From positions 9,318 to 73,317 of the forward strand of contig CALFNR010000066.1 of the NCBI GenBank assembly GCA_937903005.1: a stretch of DNA of 64,000 bases, written 5' to 3'. The DNA comes from Clostridium_AI sp002297865 (GTDB lineage Bacteria; Bacillota; Clostridia; Lachnospirales; Lachnospiraceae). Both the position numbers and the translations under genes were made by a program. The number at the start of each line of letters is the position of its first letter. Within the stretch, counting starts at the first letter, position 1. Positions 45,467-53,508 of this stretch are shown piece by piece. Below the pieces are notes generated by a model. The model had not been told where the DNA came from and did no database searches. It saw nothing but the letters and a program-made list of their open reading frames with translations.

Positions 45467-46570
45467 ATGTCTGGTTCCACTTTTGGCAATTTGTTTCGAA
45501 TTACTACCTGGGGCGAATCCCATGGAAAAGGGATTGGAGTCGTGGTTGACGGCTGCCCTGCTAACGTTGCATTAACTGAAGAAGATATTCAACTTTATTT
45601 AAATCGCAGAAAACCTGGCACATCAAAATATACAACCCCACGAAAGGAAAACGACTCTGTTTCTATTCTTTCTGGCGTATTTGAAGGTGTTACTACTGGC
45701 TGTCCTATCTCACTGGTAGTCATGAACGAATCACAGCGTTCCCATGATTATTCCGAGATTAAAACTTATTACCGACCTGGACATGCTGATTACACATTTG
45801 ATGAAAAGTACGGATTTCGTGATTACCGCGGAGGTGGACGTTCTTCCGGACGCGAAACTATTGGACGTGTTGCTGGCGGTGCTATCGCAGCAAGTATTCT
45901 GAAAGAACTAGGGGTTACCATTACTGCTTATACAAAATCCATTGGACCTATTTCCATTGACTATAATAATTTTGACATAGAGCAGGTACAAAAAAATGCA
46001 GTCTGTATGCCCGATGCAAAAGCAAGTCAAGAGGCAGAAACATTTTTACAAAAACAGATGGAAGATATGGACAGTACCGGTGGCGTTGTAGAATGTGTCA
46101 TTCACGGACTTCCAGCCGGAATTGGTGAACCTGTATTCGATAAGCTGGATGCCAATTTGGCAAAAGCGATGCTTTCTATTGGTGCCGTGAAAGGGTTTGA
46201 AATCGGTTCTGGTTTTCAAGCGGCTACCATGACAGGCTCTGTACAAAATGACTCTTTTTATTCAGAAGATAAGATTCACGTACAGAAAAGAACCAACTAC
46301 GCAGGTGGTGTATTAGGTGGCATCAGCGATGGTTCTGATGTTGTATTCCGCGTTGCTTTTAAACCAACTCCTTCTATCTTTAAGAAACAGGAAACAATTA
46401 ATCAGAAGAAAGAAAATATTGAAATCCAAATCAAAGGCAGACATGATCCAATCGTAGTTCCTAGAGCTGTTGTTGTGGTTGAAACAATGGCTGCAGCAAC
46501 AGTTACGGATTTATTATTTGCCAATATGACTTCCCAGATGAATAAAATTAAGGAATTTTACCAACAATAG
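45467..46570 (+). CDS. aroC: Chorismate synthase
   Basis: This 367-residue flavin-dependent enzyme carries out the last shikimate-pathway step, EPSP to chorismate. The N-terminal FRITTWGESHGKGIG (11-25) is the first signature, GGGRSSGRETIGRVAGG near 125 the second, and the RHDP region near 330 the third. Length and all signatures are intact. It is monocistronic: a terminator follows and the next gene has its own promoter. Confidence 0.96.
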   Translation: MSGSTFGNLFRITTWGESHGKGIGVVVDGCPANVALTEEDIQLYLNRRKPGTSKYTTPRKENDSVSILSGVFEGVTTGCPISLVVMNESQRSHDYSEIKTYYRPGHADYTFDEKYGFRDYRGGGRSSGRETIGRVAGGAIAASILKELGVTITAYTKSIGPISIDYNNFDIEQVQKNAVCMPDAKASQEAETFLQKQMEDMDSTGGVVECVIHGLPAGIGEPVFDKLDANLAKAMLSIGAVKGFEIGSGFQAATMTGSVQNDSFYSEDKIHVQKRTNYAGGVLGGISDGSDVVFRVAFKPTPSIFKKQETINQKKENIEIQIKGRHDPIVVPRAVVVVETMAAATVTDLLFANMTSQMNKIKEFYQQ

Positions 46571-46595
46571 TAAAGTCAAACTTCATAGTAACATC

Positions 46596-46637
46596 GGCAC
46601 ATTTAGCAAGTTCGTATCGTTAAATGTGCCTTTTTCA
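46596..46637 (+). terminator. Intrinsic terminator of aroC
   Basis: A 10-bp stem GGCACATTTA/TAAATGTGCC is followed by TTTTT, 26 nt after the aroC stop. Confidence 0.85.
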
Positions 46638-46654
46638 ATGTTTATAATACTTAT

Positions 46655-46711
46655 TGACATCATTTGCATTCTATGTATAATATTATGTTGTATTGTTTAG
46701 TAAGACTAAAA
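46655..46711 (+). promoter_or_regulatory. Promoter and candidate operator of the pot operon
   Basis: TTGACA (46655-46660) and TATAAT (46677-46682) are 16 nt apart. Starting 15 nt after the -10 is a perfect inverted repeat TTTAGT-AAG-ACTAAA (46697-46711), in a place where a repressor would block transcription. The first gene is an XRE-cupin regulator, the obvious candidate to bind it. Confidence 0.7.
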
Positions 46712-46754
46712 TCTGAGTTTATTATAAATATACTTAACAGAAAGAAGGTAATAT

Positions 46755-47294
46755 ATGAAAATCGGGCATAAAATTAAAGAGCTCAGAATTCAAAAGAGTT
46801 TAACACAGGAAGAACTTGCGGATCGCAGCGAATTGTCGAAAGGCTTTATTTCCCAAGTAGAGCGCGATTTGACATCACCTTCCATTGCAACTTTAGTGGA
46901 CATTTTACAGTGTCTAGGTACAAATTTAGAGGAGTTTTTTTCCAACACATCAGATGAGACAATTGTGTTTCACAAAGCAGACTATTTTGAAAAGGTAGAT
47001 ACAGAGTTACATAACACCATCGAGTGGATTATCCCTAATGCACAGAAACACATGATGGAACCGATCTTGTTAACTCTTGAACCTAATGGTTCTACTTATC
47101 CAGATAATCCGCATGAGGGTGAAGAATTTGGTTATGTTCTTAGTGGAAGCATTACCATTATAATTGGAAAACAATCCTATAAAGCTAGAAAAGGCGAATC
47201 CTTTTACTTCATTCCAAATAAACAACATTATATAAAAGCGGCAGGGAAAAATGGAGCCTCCCTTATCTGGGTATCTACTCCACCAAGCTTTTAA
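46755..47294 (+). CDS. XRE-cupin transcriptional regulator (PuuR-like)
   Basis: The 179-residue regulator has an N-terminal helix-turn-helix (1-60; LTQEELADRSELSKGFISQVERDL) and a C-terminal cupin domain (about 105-175) with HEGEEFGYVLSG and IPNKQHYIKA. This pair is typical of regulators that sense small metabolites. It is the first gene of the potABCD operon, 13 nt before potA, so polyamine-dependent control and autoregulation are likely but inferred. Confidence 0.9.
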   Translation: MKIGHKIKELRIQKSLTQEELADRSELSKGFISQVERDLTSPSIATLVDILQCLGTNLEEFFSNTSDETIVFHKADYFEKVDTELHNTIEWIIPNAQKHMMEPILLTLEPNGSTYPDNPHEGEEFGYVLSGSITIIIGKQSYKARKGESFYFIPNKQHYIKAAGKNGASLIWVSTPPSF

Positions 47295-47307
47295 TTAGGA
47301 GGTAAGA

Positions 47308-48381
47308 ATGGCTAATAAATTAATTGACTTAGTAAATATTTCAAAATCATATGGGAACCAAGTTATCTTGGATGATCTGAATTTATATTGTAATGAAAAT
47401 AAATTTCTTACACTTTTAGGACCTAGTGGATGCGGAAAAACTACTACTCTCCGTATTATGGGTGGTTTTGAAACGCCTGATACAGGAAAAGTACTCTTTG
47501 ATGGAAAGGATATTACCAATCTGCCTCCCAATCAAAGGCAATTAAATACTGTTTTCCAAAAGTATGCACTATTTATGCACATGACAGTTGGAGAGAATAT
47601 CGCATTTGGTTTAAACATAAAAAAGAAAAGCAAGCAATATATTAAGGACAAAGTAAAATATGCTCTAAAGCTTGTGAATCTTGAAGATTATGAAAACCGT
47701 CGTCCAGATTCTCTAAGTGGTGGTCAACAGCAGCGTATTGCCATTGCACGAGCTATTGTAAATGAACCAAAGTTACTTTTATTAGATGAACCTCTTGGTG
47801 CTCTTGACTTAAAACTTCGCCAGGACATGCAGTATGAGTTGATTCGTTTAAAAAATGAGCTAGGCATTACTTTTGTTTATGTCACTCATGACCAGGAAGA
47901 AGCCCTTACCATGTCTGATACAATCGTTGTTATGAATCAAGGTTACATTCAGCAGATTGGCTCACCGGAAGATATTTACAATGAACCAATTAATGCTTTT
48001 GTAGCTGATTTTATTGGGGAAAGTAATATTATTCCTGCCACTATGGTAGAAGATAAACTTGTAAATATATTAGGAACGAATTTCCAATGTGTAGATGTTG
48101 GTTTTGGACGAAACAAACCTGTAGATGTTGTGATTCGACCAGAAGATATTGATTTAGTTGCTCCAGAAAAGGGCATCATCACTGGTCGTGTAACTTCTCT
48201 TATCTTTAAAGGTGTTCATTACGAAATGGAAGTTATGGCAAACGGAAGGGAATGGCTTGTTCACAGCACAGATTTATGTCCTGTTGGATGTGAAGTCGGT
48301 ATCTGGGTAGATCCATTTGATATTCAGATCATGAACAAACCGGAATCCGAAGATGAGGAGGCGGTTGAAATAAATGAATAA
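47308..48381 (+). CDS. potA: Spermidine/putrescine ABC transporter ATPase
   Basis: This 357-residue ATPase has Walker A GPSGCGKTT near 36-44, the signature LSGGQQQR near 135 and Walker B LLLLDEPLGALD near 155-166. A TOBE-type C-terminal regulatory region follows. It hydrolyses ATP for polyamine import. It overlaps potB by 8 bp and is the second gene of the XRE-potABCD operon. Confidence 0.94.
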   Translation: MANKLIDLVNISKSYGNQVILDDLNLYCNENKFLTLLGPSGCGKTTTLRIMGGFETPDTGKVLFDGKDITNLPPNQRQLNTVFQKYALFMHMTVGENIAFGLNIKKKSKQYIKDKVKYALKLVNLEDYENRRPDSLSGGQQQRIAIARAIVNEPKLLLLDEPLGALDLKLRQDMQYELIRLKNELGITFVYVTHDQEEALTMSDTIVVMNQGYIQQIGSPEDIYNEPINAFVADFIGESNIIPATMVEDKLVNILGTNFQCVDVGFGRNKPVDVVIRPEDIDLVAPEKGIITGRVTSLIFKGVHYEMEVMANGREWLVHSTDLCPVGCEVGIWVDPFDIQIMNKPESEDEEAVEINE

Positions 48382-49192
48382 AAAACGATACCTCGCCTCA
48401 CCTTATCTTGTCTGGTCCATAGCATTTATTATCATTCCGCTTATTATGGTAATTTACTACGGATTTTCAACCAAAGAGTTTGATTTTACTCTTTCCAATG
48501 TAAAATCTATTGCAAGACCAGTACATTTGAAGGCGCTTTGGCTTTCCCTGAAATTAGGCTTTATCAGTACAGCAATTTGCTTAATCCTTGCCTATCCGCT
48601 TGCCAGCATATTAGTAAATTCCAAGATAAAATCAAACAGTTTCCTTGTTTTTATCTTTATTCTTCCAATGTGGATGAACTTTTTACTTCGTACTTTGGCT
48701 TGGCAAACTTTACTTGATAAAAACGGTGTAATTAATGGAATCCTTTCCACCCTACACCTTCCATCCTTAAATATTATCAACACTCCGACTGCCATTGTGC
48801 TAGGCATGGTGTACAACTTCTTACCATTTATGGTTCTGCCTATTTACAATACACTTGTGAAGATTGATAAAGATGTAATCAATGCTGCCAGAGATTTAGG
48901 TGCTAACGAAATACAGACTTTTTTAAGAATCACATTACCTCTAAGTATGCCTGGTGTTATCAGTGGTATTACGATGGTTTTCGTACCATCCCTGACAACA
49001 TTCGTAATTTCAGATATTTTAGGTGGAAGTAAAATTCTTCTTATCGGAAATATTATCGAACAGGAATTTATCACCGCCAATAACTGGCATACTGGCTCAG
49101 GATTGTCTATGGTACTTATGATATTTATCATAATTTCTATGGCACTGATGACAAAATACGATTCAGATACGGAGGGAGCTAATCTATGGTAA
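48374..49192 (+). CDS. potB: Spermidine/putrescine ABC transporter permease PotB
   Basis: This 272-residue permease has six predicted membrane helices. The conserved EAA-like loop is NAARDLGANEIQTFLRITLPLSMPGVISG near 170-198. It overlaps potA by 8 bp and potC by 7 bp, so all are translationally coupled. It forms the channel together with PotC. Confidence 0.92.
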   Translation: MNKKRYLASPYLVWSIAFIIIPLIMVIYYGFSTKEFDFTLSNVKSIARPVHLKALWLSLKLGFISTAICLILAYPLASILVNSKIKSNSFLVFIFILPMWMNFLLRTLAWQTLLDKNGVINGILSTLHLPSLNIINTPTAIVLGMVYNFLPFMVLPIYNTLVKIDKDVINAARDLGANEIQTFLRITLPLSMPGVISGITMVFVPSLTTFVISDILGGSKILLIGNIIEQEFITANNWHTGSGLSMVLMIFIIISMALMTKYDSDTEGANLW

Positions 49193-49959
49193 AAAAAATT
49201 TCCAAGCGCATATATGTAACACTCATACTGCTTTTCTTATATGCACCAATTTTTACTTTAATCGTGCTCTCCTTCAATGAGTCACGTTCCATGGCAGTAT
49301 GGAAAGGTTTTTCCTTACAATGGTATATGGATTTATTTCAAAATGAGTCCATTAAGAATGCTCTTTACACTACCCTTATTATCGCAACCTTATCTTCATT
49401 GATTGCGACAGTAATCGGAACTTTAGCATCTATTGCAATGAATACGATGAAGAAAATTCCTCGTGCTATCTTAGTAGGGATTACGAACATTCCAATGTTA
49501 AATGCGGATATTGTAACTGGAATATCCCTAATGTTACTTTTTGTTGCAATTAACTATTCCCTTGGGTTTTCCAGTGTACTGCTTGCACACATTACCTTTA
49601 ACATTCCTTATGTTATTTTAAGTGTAATGCCTAAACTGAAACAGACAAACAGAAACACATACGAAGCTGCGCTTGACTTAGGTGCTTCTCCTATTTACGC
49701 ATTTTATAAAGTAATTTTGCCAGACATTTTTCCTGGTATCTTATCTGGATTTTTATTAGCATTCACCATGTCCTTAGATGATTTTGTAATCACTCACTTT
49801 ACCAAAGGACCTGGCGTAGACACTTTATCAACTATGATTTATACAGAACTCCGAAAAGGAATCAATCCAGAAATGTATGCTTTATCCGCATTACTATTTG
49901 TCTGTGTTCTAGTTCTGTTAGTATTAGTAAATCGAAAATCTGATGAAACAAATGAATAA
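49186..49959 (+). CDS. potC: Spermidine/putrescine ABC transporter permease PotC
   Basis: This 257-residue permease has six hydrophobic segments and the EAA-like motif YEAALDLGASPIYAFYKVILPDIFPGILSG near 165-194. MSLDDFVITHF near 198 is typical of PotC. It starts within the last codons of potB, and the next gene begins 12 nt after its stop. Confidence 0.92.
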   Translation: MVKKISKRIYVTLILLFLYAPIFTLIVLSFNESRSMAVWKGFSLQWYMDLFQNESIKNALYTTLIIATLSSLIATVIGTLASIAMNTMKKIPRAILVGITNIPMLNADIVTGISLMLLFVAINYSLGFSSVLLAHITFNIPYVILSVMPKLKQTNRNTYEAALDLGASPIYAFYKVILPDIFPGILSGFLLAFTMSLDDFVITHFTKGPGVDTLSTMIYTELRKGINPEMYALSALLFVCVLVLLVLVNRKSDETNE

Positions 49960-49971
49960 GGAGTATGCATA

Positions 49972-51015
49972 ATGAAGCATAAATTTTTGTTTCTTTGCCT
50001 CATTACCATGGGGCTTTTCCTAACAGGATGTGGCAAAGAGTATGATTTATACATTTATAACTGGGGACAGTATATTGACGAAGATGTAATTGACATTTTT
50101 GAAAAAGAAACTGGGCTTTCTGTCTCTTATGAAGAATTTGAGACCAACGAAGCAATGTATCCAAAAGTTGCAAATGGTGCTGGTGAATATGATTTAATCT
50201 GTCCTTCTGATTATATGATTCAGAAAATGGTGGAAGAAGATTTACTTGCACCGCTTAACTATGACAACATACCAAATATCAAATATATCGGCAAGCAGTA
50301 TTTAAAGCAGTCCGAAGCTTTTGACCCTGGTAATAAGTTCTCTGTACCATACTGCTGGGGTACAGTTGGAATCATTTATAATAAGAAGATGGTAAAAGAA
50401 CCTGTGGACAGCTGGTCTATCCTCTGGGATAAAAAATACTATGACAATGTTTTAATGCAGAACAGTGTTCGTGATGCATTTGGTATTACACTTAAATGGC
50501 TTGGTTATTCTCTAAATTCTGCCAATAAAAACGAACTGCGTGAAGCACGTGACAAACTGATTGAACAAAAGAAAAATGGAATCGTACAAGCTTATGTCGT
50601 AGATCAGGTTCGTGATAAGATGTGGGACAACGCAGCGGCTCTTGGGGTTATTTATTCTGGTGAAGCAAGTAATTGTATTAGCGAAAATCCTGATTTGGCT
50701 TATGCAATTCCAAAAGAGGGAACAAACTCATGGATTGATTCTTGGGTTATTCCCAAGAATTCAAAGCATAAGGAAGCAGCAGAACAATTTATTAACTTCT
50801 TATGCAGACCAGATATTGCTCTTAAAAACTTTGAATACATCTGCTACTCTACTCCAAATATTGCGGTACGTGATATGCTGGAAGATGAAGATTTAAAGAA
50901 CGATAAGATTCTATTCCCTGATGAAGATGTATTGGATAATACAGAAACATTTAAGTATCTTGGTGAAGAGATGGATCAAGTGTATTATGAGTTGTGGAAA
51001 GAGGTTAAAAGTTAA
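49972..51015 (+). CDS. potD: Spermidine/putrescine-binding lipoprotein
   Basis: This 347-residue extracytoplasmic binding protein is tethered as a lipoprotein: the signal ends in LFLTGCGKEY, with the lipobox Cys at residue 20. It contains the PotD-type blocks LYIYNWGQYIDEDVIDIFEKE and YDLICPSDYMI. Tryptophan and acidic residues that cradle polyamines are in place (PYCWGTVGI, YSGEASN). It closes the potABCD operon. The ligand could be spermidine or putrescine. Confidence 0.93.
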   Translation: MKHKFLFLCLITMGLFLTGCGKEYDLYIYNWGQYIDEDVIDIFEKETGLSVSYEEFETNEAMYPKVANGAGEYDLICPSDYMIQKMVEEDLLAPLNYDNIPNIKYIGKQYLKQSEAFDPGNKFSVPYCWGTVGIIYNKKMVKEPVDSWSILWDKKYYDNVLMQNSVRDAFGITLKWLGYSLNSANKNELREARDKLIEQKKNGIVQAYVVDQVRDKMWDNAAALGVIYSGEASNCISENPDLAYAIPKEGTNSWIDSWVIPKNSKHKEAAEQFINFLCRPDIALKNFEYICYSTPNIAVRDMLEDEDLKNDKILFPDEDVLDNTETFKYLGEEMDQVYYELWKEVKS

Positions 51016-51051
51016 ATTAGCAAAGTTATGTTTACTGATTTTTTGAAATAA

Positions 51052-51080
51052 TTGACATACGTAAGATGTCATGATAATAT
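51052..51080 (+). promoter_or_regulatory. Consensus promoter of the antisense RNA
   Basis: TTGACA (51052-51057) and TAATAT (51075-51080) are exactly 17 nt apart. No plus-strand coding sequence follows; instead a short structured RNA with a terminator begins about 7 nt later. This is among the strongest promoter matches in the window. Confidence 0.85.
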
Positions 51081-51086
51081 ATATAT

Positions 51087-51169
51087 AAAGGTACTACCAA
51101 TAGACGGTTAGTCCAGTATTGTTTTTTATAGCAACCGCTTAGTTTGGACGCTTGGGCGGTTGTTTTTTT
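51087..51169 (+). ncRNA. Candidate type I antitoxin RNA
   Basis: The predicted transcript of about 83 nt starts 7 nt after the -10 box. It forms a 5' hairpin (CAATA-GAC at 51098-51105 with GTC at 51111-51113 and TATTG at 51117-51121, loop GGTTA) and a terminator hairpin (CAACCGC at 51132-51138 with GCGGTTG at 51156-51162) followed by seven T residues. Its 3' half is complementary to the end of the toxin coding sequence and the rest to the toxin 3' UTR. No ORF is contained. The arrangement is like that of RatA/TxpA and SR4/BsrG. Confidence 0.7.
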
Positions 51170-51255
51170 GTGTCTCTTTTACCATTTGTATAGCCTAGAC
51201 TATAGATTGATATACATAAGCCAATCACAGCTATCAAGCCTTCAAGTGTTAACAT
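51139..51255 (-). CDS. Holin-like type I toxin (38 residues)
   Basis: The peptide is short, with one hydrophobic helix (about 5-22, LEGLIAVIGLCISIYSLGY) followed by a basic, proline-rich tail ending KRPN. The opening MLTLE and the length match the 'putative holin-like toxin' family (Hol_Tox). The ATG at 51255 is preceded by a purine-rich GAGGTGGGG; a longer in-frame start at 51357 lies inside the trpS terminator and is rejected. The stop codon overlaps the terminator stem of the convergent antisense RNA. Confidence 0.7.
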   Translation of the reverse strand: MLTLEGLIAVIGLCISIYSLGYTNGKRDTKKQPPKRPN

Positions 51256-51310
51256 AATGGCATCCCCACCTCTATGCTTATTTTCCTTGCTTTTATCAAT
51301 ATTTTTAGTT

Positions 51311-51366
51311 AAGAAAAGGCTCCCAAATGCACCTTCTGTTTTCACAACGTAGCACATTTAAGAGCC
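51311..51366 (-). terminator. Intrinsic terminator of trpS
   Basis: A long stem (GGCTCTTAAATGTGC against GTGCATTTGGGAGCC with G-T pairs) is followed by TTTTCTT on the minus strand. It follows the trpS stop by 15 nt and precedes the toxin gene. Confidence 0.75.
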
Positions 51367-51381
51367 CTAACACATCATTCA

Positions 51382-52392
51382 CTATCTAATTCTTTCAGTC
51401 AAACCAAGTTTCTTCTGCACTTTTCTTAAAGTCTTAGTTGAGAAATACTGAGCTTTCTCATCATTTGCCTTAATCATACTATCAATATAAGCCTTATCTT
51501 TAGTTAAATCCGCAATACGTGACTGTAATGGTTTTAAGATATCCACTACAGATTCACCCACAGCAAGTTTAAAGTCTCCATAACCTTTGCCGTCGAATTC
51601 TTTTTCGATTTCATCATAAGTCTTACCAGTTGCTGTACTATAAATTTCCATTAAGTTACTGATTCCCGGCTTGTCCTCACTGTAACGTACTACGCTGTCA
51701 GAATCTGTTACCGCACGTTTGAACTTACGGATAACGGTATCAGGATCATCGGTAAGATAAATACTTGCATTTGGATTCTCATCTGACTTAGACATTTTCT
51801 TACTTGGGTCCTGTAAACTCATAATCTTAGCACCTTTCTTACCAATGTAAGGTTCCGGTACTGTAAATACCTCTCCATAAATAGAGTTAAATCTTTCTGC
51901 AATATCTCTTGTTATCTCAAGATGCTGCTTCTGGTCAACTCCTACTGGCACTACATCTGCCTGATATAATAAAATATCTGCTGCCATAAGAACCGGATAT
52001 GTGTAAAGACCAGCGTTAATGTTATCTGCATGTTTCGCCGCTTTATCTTTAAACTGCGTCATACGGTTTAATTCACCCATATAAGTAAAGCAGTTTAATA
52101 ACCATGCAAGTTCTGCATGACCACTTACATGTGACTGGTAGTAGATACAATTCTTCTCAGGGTCTAATCCTGCCGCTACATATAATATATATAAAGCTCT
52201 TGCTCTCTGACGAAATTCAGTTGGGTTTTGTCTTACTGTAAGAGAGTGTAAATCCATTACTCCGTAAAAACATTCATACTCTTCATTTAATGTTACCCAG
52301 TTTTTTAAAGCACCTAGATAATTTCCTAATGTCAAATTACCTGTGGCTTGCATTCCACTGTAAAGTACCTTTTTCCCATTTATCATTTTCAT
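51382..52392 (-). CDS. trpS: Tryptophan-tRNA ligase
   Basis: This class I synthetase has 336 residues. The HIGH-type motif is TGNLTLGNYLGA (17-28) and KMSKS is in SKKMSKSDEN near 200. The dimer motif KVQKKLG is at the C-terminus. It charges tRNA-Trp. Length matches bacterial TrpRS. The short leader upstream shows no T-box. Confidence 0.95.
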   Translation of the reverse strand: MKMINGKKVLYSGMQATGNLTLGNYLGALKNWVTLNEEYECFYGVMDLHSLTVRQNPTEFRQRARALYILYVAAGLDPEKNCIYYQSHVSGHAELAWLLNCFTYMGELNRMTQFKDKAAKHADNINAGLYTYPVLMAADILLYQADVVPVGVDQKQHLEITRDIAERFNSIYGEVFTVPEPYIGKKGAKIMSLQDPSKKMSKSDENPNASIYLTDDPDTVIRKFKRAVTDSDSVVRYSEDKPGISNLMEIYSTATGKTYDEIEKEFDGKGYGDFKLAVGESVVDILKPLQSRIADLTKDKAYIDSMIKANDEKAQYFSTKTLRKVQKKLGLTERIR

Positions 52393-52564
52393 ACCTCCAA
52401 GGATGTGTTCTTTCTTACTAGTTTAACACAATTGCCCATTATAGTAAATGTCTGAATCAATTCCCTTCCATTTGAAAGGAAGAACTATGAAATTCATTAG
52501 AATCTTGTACTGATTTTTCAGATTCTTTAATATATTATAATAAAAAAATTGGTGAGGTAAGTTT

Positions 52565-53128
52565 ATGGCAAGATCAAACAGTTCTACAGAATATATGTTA
52601 AATATTATCCGCGCTGCACTTCCTTATGTTACTTCTAGAACTAGAAACAATATGGAAGTTGCTATAAAAACTGGTGAACTAGCTGAATCCTTTCAATCCA
52701 TAGGCAATGACGCTGAATTGGAGGCATGTGATTTAGGAGAGGAAACAGTTGATGTGGAAGGTTTATTGGTAAGCGTTCAAAATGTTTGTGTAGGTAGAGA
52801 GAAGGATATGATTAACACCGTTCTTAATTTCTACAAAACAAGAAGCTTGTATCAGGCTTATCAGAATTTCCGCAAAAACAGTCTACAGCTTGATCCCGAT
52901 TTAGCGACAGAACCAGAATTACAGGCAGCAAGTGTAAACGGTACAAGAAAATCCAATAATCCTAACAATACTATGCTAGACTTTTTAATGTCTCAGCTTA
53001 CACCAGAGCAGAAATCAACGTTTGATGCAATGAATATGCTTATAAACAGTGGTAACTTTAACAACATTAATAATTTTGCAAACATGATGGGGGCTTCACA
53101 GCCAAAAGATAACAAAGCAAATAAATAG
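52565..53128 (+). CDS. Conserved hypothetical protein, first of a related pair
   Basis: The 187-residue soluble protein has an N-terminal helical region with paired basic residues (YVTSRTRNNMEVAIKTGEL), a Cys in EACDLGEE, and an Asn-rich linker. The C-terminal motif LTPEQKSTFDAM (about 146-157) recurs in the next gene as LSPQEKQRFDAM. A ribosome binding site GGTGAGG is close to the ATG. The function is unknown. The pair is probably co-transcribed. Confidence 0.7.
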   Translation: MARSNSSTEYMLNIIRAALPYVTSRTRNNMEVAIKTGELAESFQSIGNDAELEACDLGEETVDVEGLLVSVQNVCVGREKDMINTVLNFYKTRSLYQAYQNFRKNSLQLDPDLATEPELQAASVNGTRKSNNPNNTMLDFLMSQLTPEQKSTFDAMNMLINSGNFNNINNFANMMGASQPKDNKANK

Positions 53129-53144
53129 AAGGGAGGATTCGCAT

Positions 53145-53414
53145 TTGGCGGATTTAGATTGGATTAATGATCCTGCACTCAAGAATATGAGCCATCACAA
53201 AAAAGAAATTTTGATTAGCCTTGTAAAACAGTCAGAAGGAAAATCAGCAGCTGAAACAATACCGATTCTTCTTAATACACAGAAACTTATGAATGAACAA
53301 GGGGTAAAGTTTTCTCCTCAAGAGCAAAATGCCATGTTCTCTATCCTTTCGGCAAAGTTAAGTCCACAGGAAAAACAGCGGTTTGATGCCATGAAGAAAA
53401 TGATGCGGTTTTAA
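53145..53414 (+). CDS. Conserved hypothetical protein, second of a related pair
   Basis: This 89-residue helical protein starts at TTG, preceded by GGGAGG about 6 nt upstream. It begins DLDWINDP and has two copies of a related motif: FSPQEQNAMFSIL (near 56-68) and LSPQEKQRFDAM (73-84). The second matches the end of the preceding protein. Both may bind the same partner. It is followed by a bidirectional terminator. Confidence 0.68.
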   Translation: MADLDWINDPALKNMSHHKKEILISLVKQSEGKSAAETIPILLNTQKLMNEQGVKFSPQEQNAMFSILSAKLSPQEKQRFDAMKKMMRF

Positions 53415-53460
53415 TAGGGAACTAATACCGGTTCAAAGTATGAATTGCTCAAGTTATCAG

Positions 53461-53499
53461 AAAAGCATTGTACCGACATTCTCAGTACAATGCTTTTTT
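53461..53499. terminator. Bidirectional terminator
   Basis: A 12-bp stem (AAAGCATTGTAC/GTACAATGCTTT) has T-runs on both sides (TTTTTT on the plus strand, AAAA on the other arm). It separates convergent genes. Confidence 0.8.
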
Positions 53500-53508
53500 A
53501 CGTTCTCA

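Noticed and set aside
51256..51357. Longer 72-codon start of the toxin frame
   Set aside because: The upstream part lies in the trpS terminator, the start lacks a ribosome binding site, and the family is about 30-40 residues long.
52393..52560. T-box riboswitch upstream of trpS
   Set aside because: The leader has no T-box core sequence or terminator/antiterminator pair that I can see.
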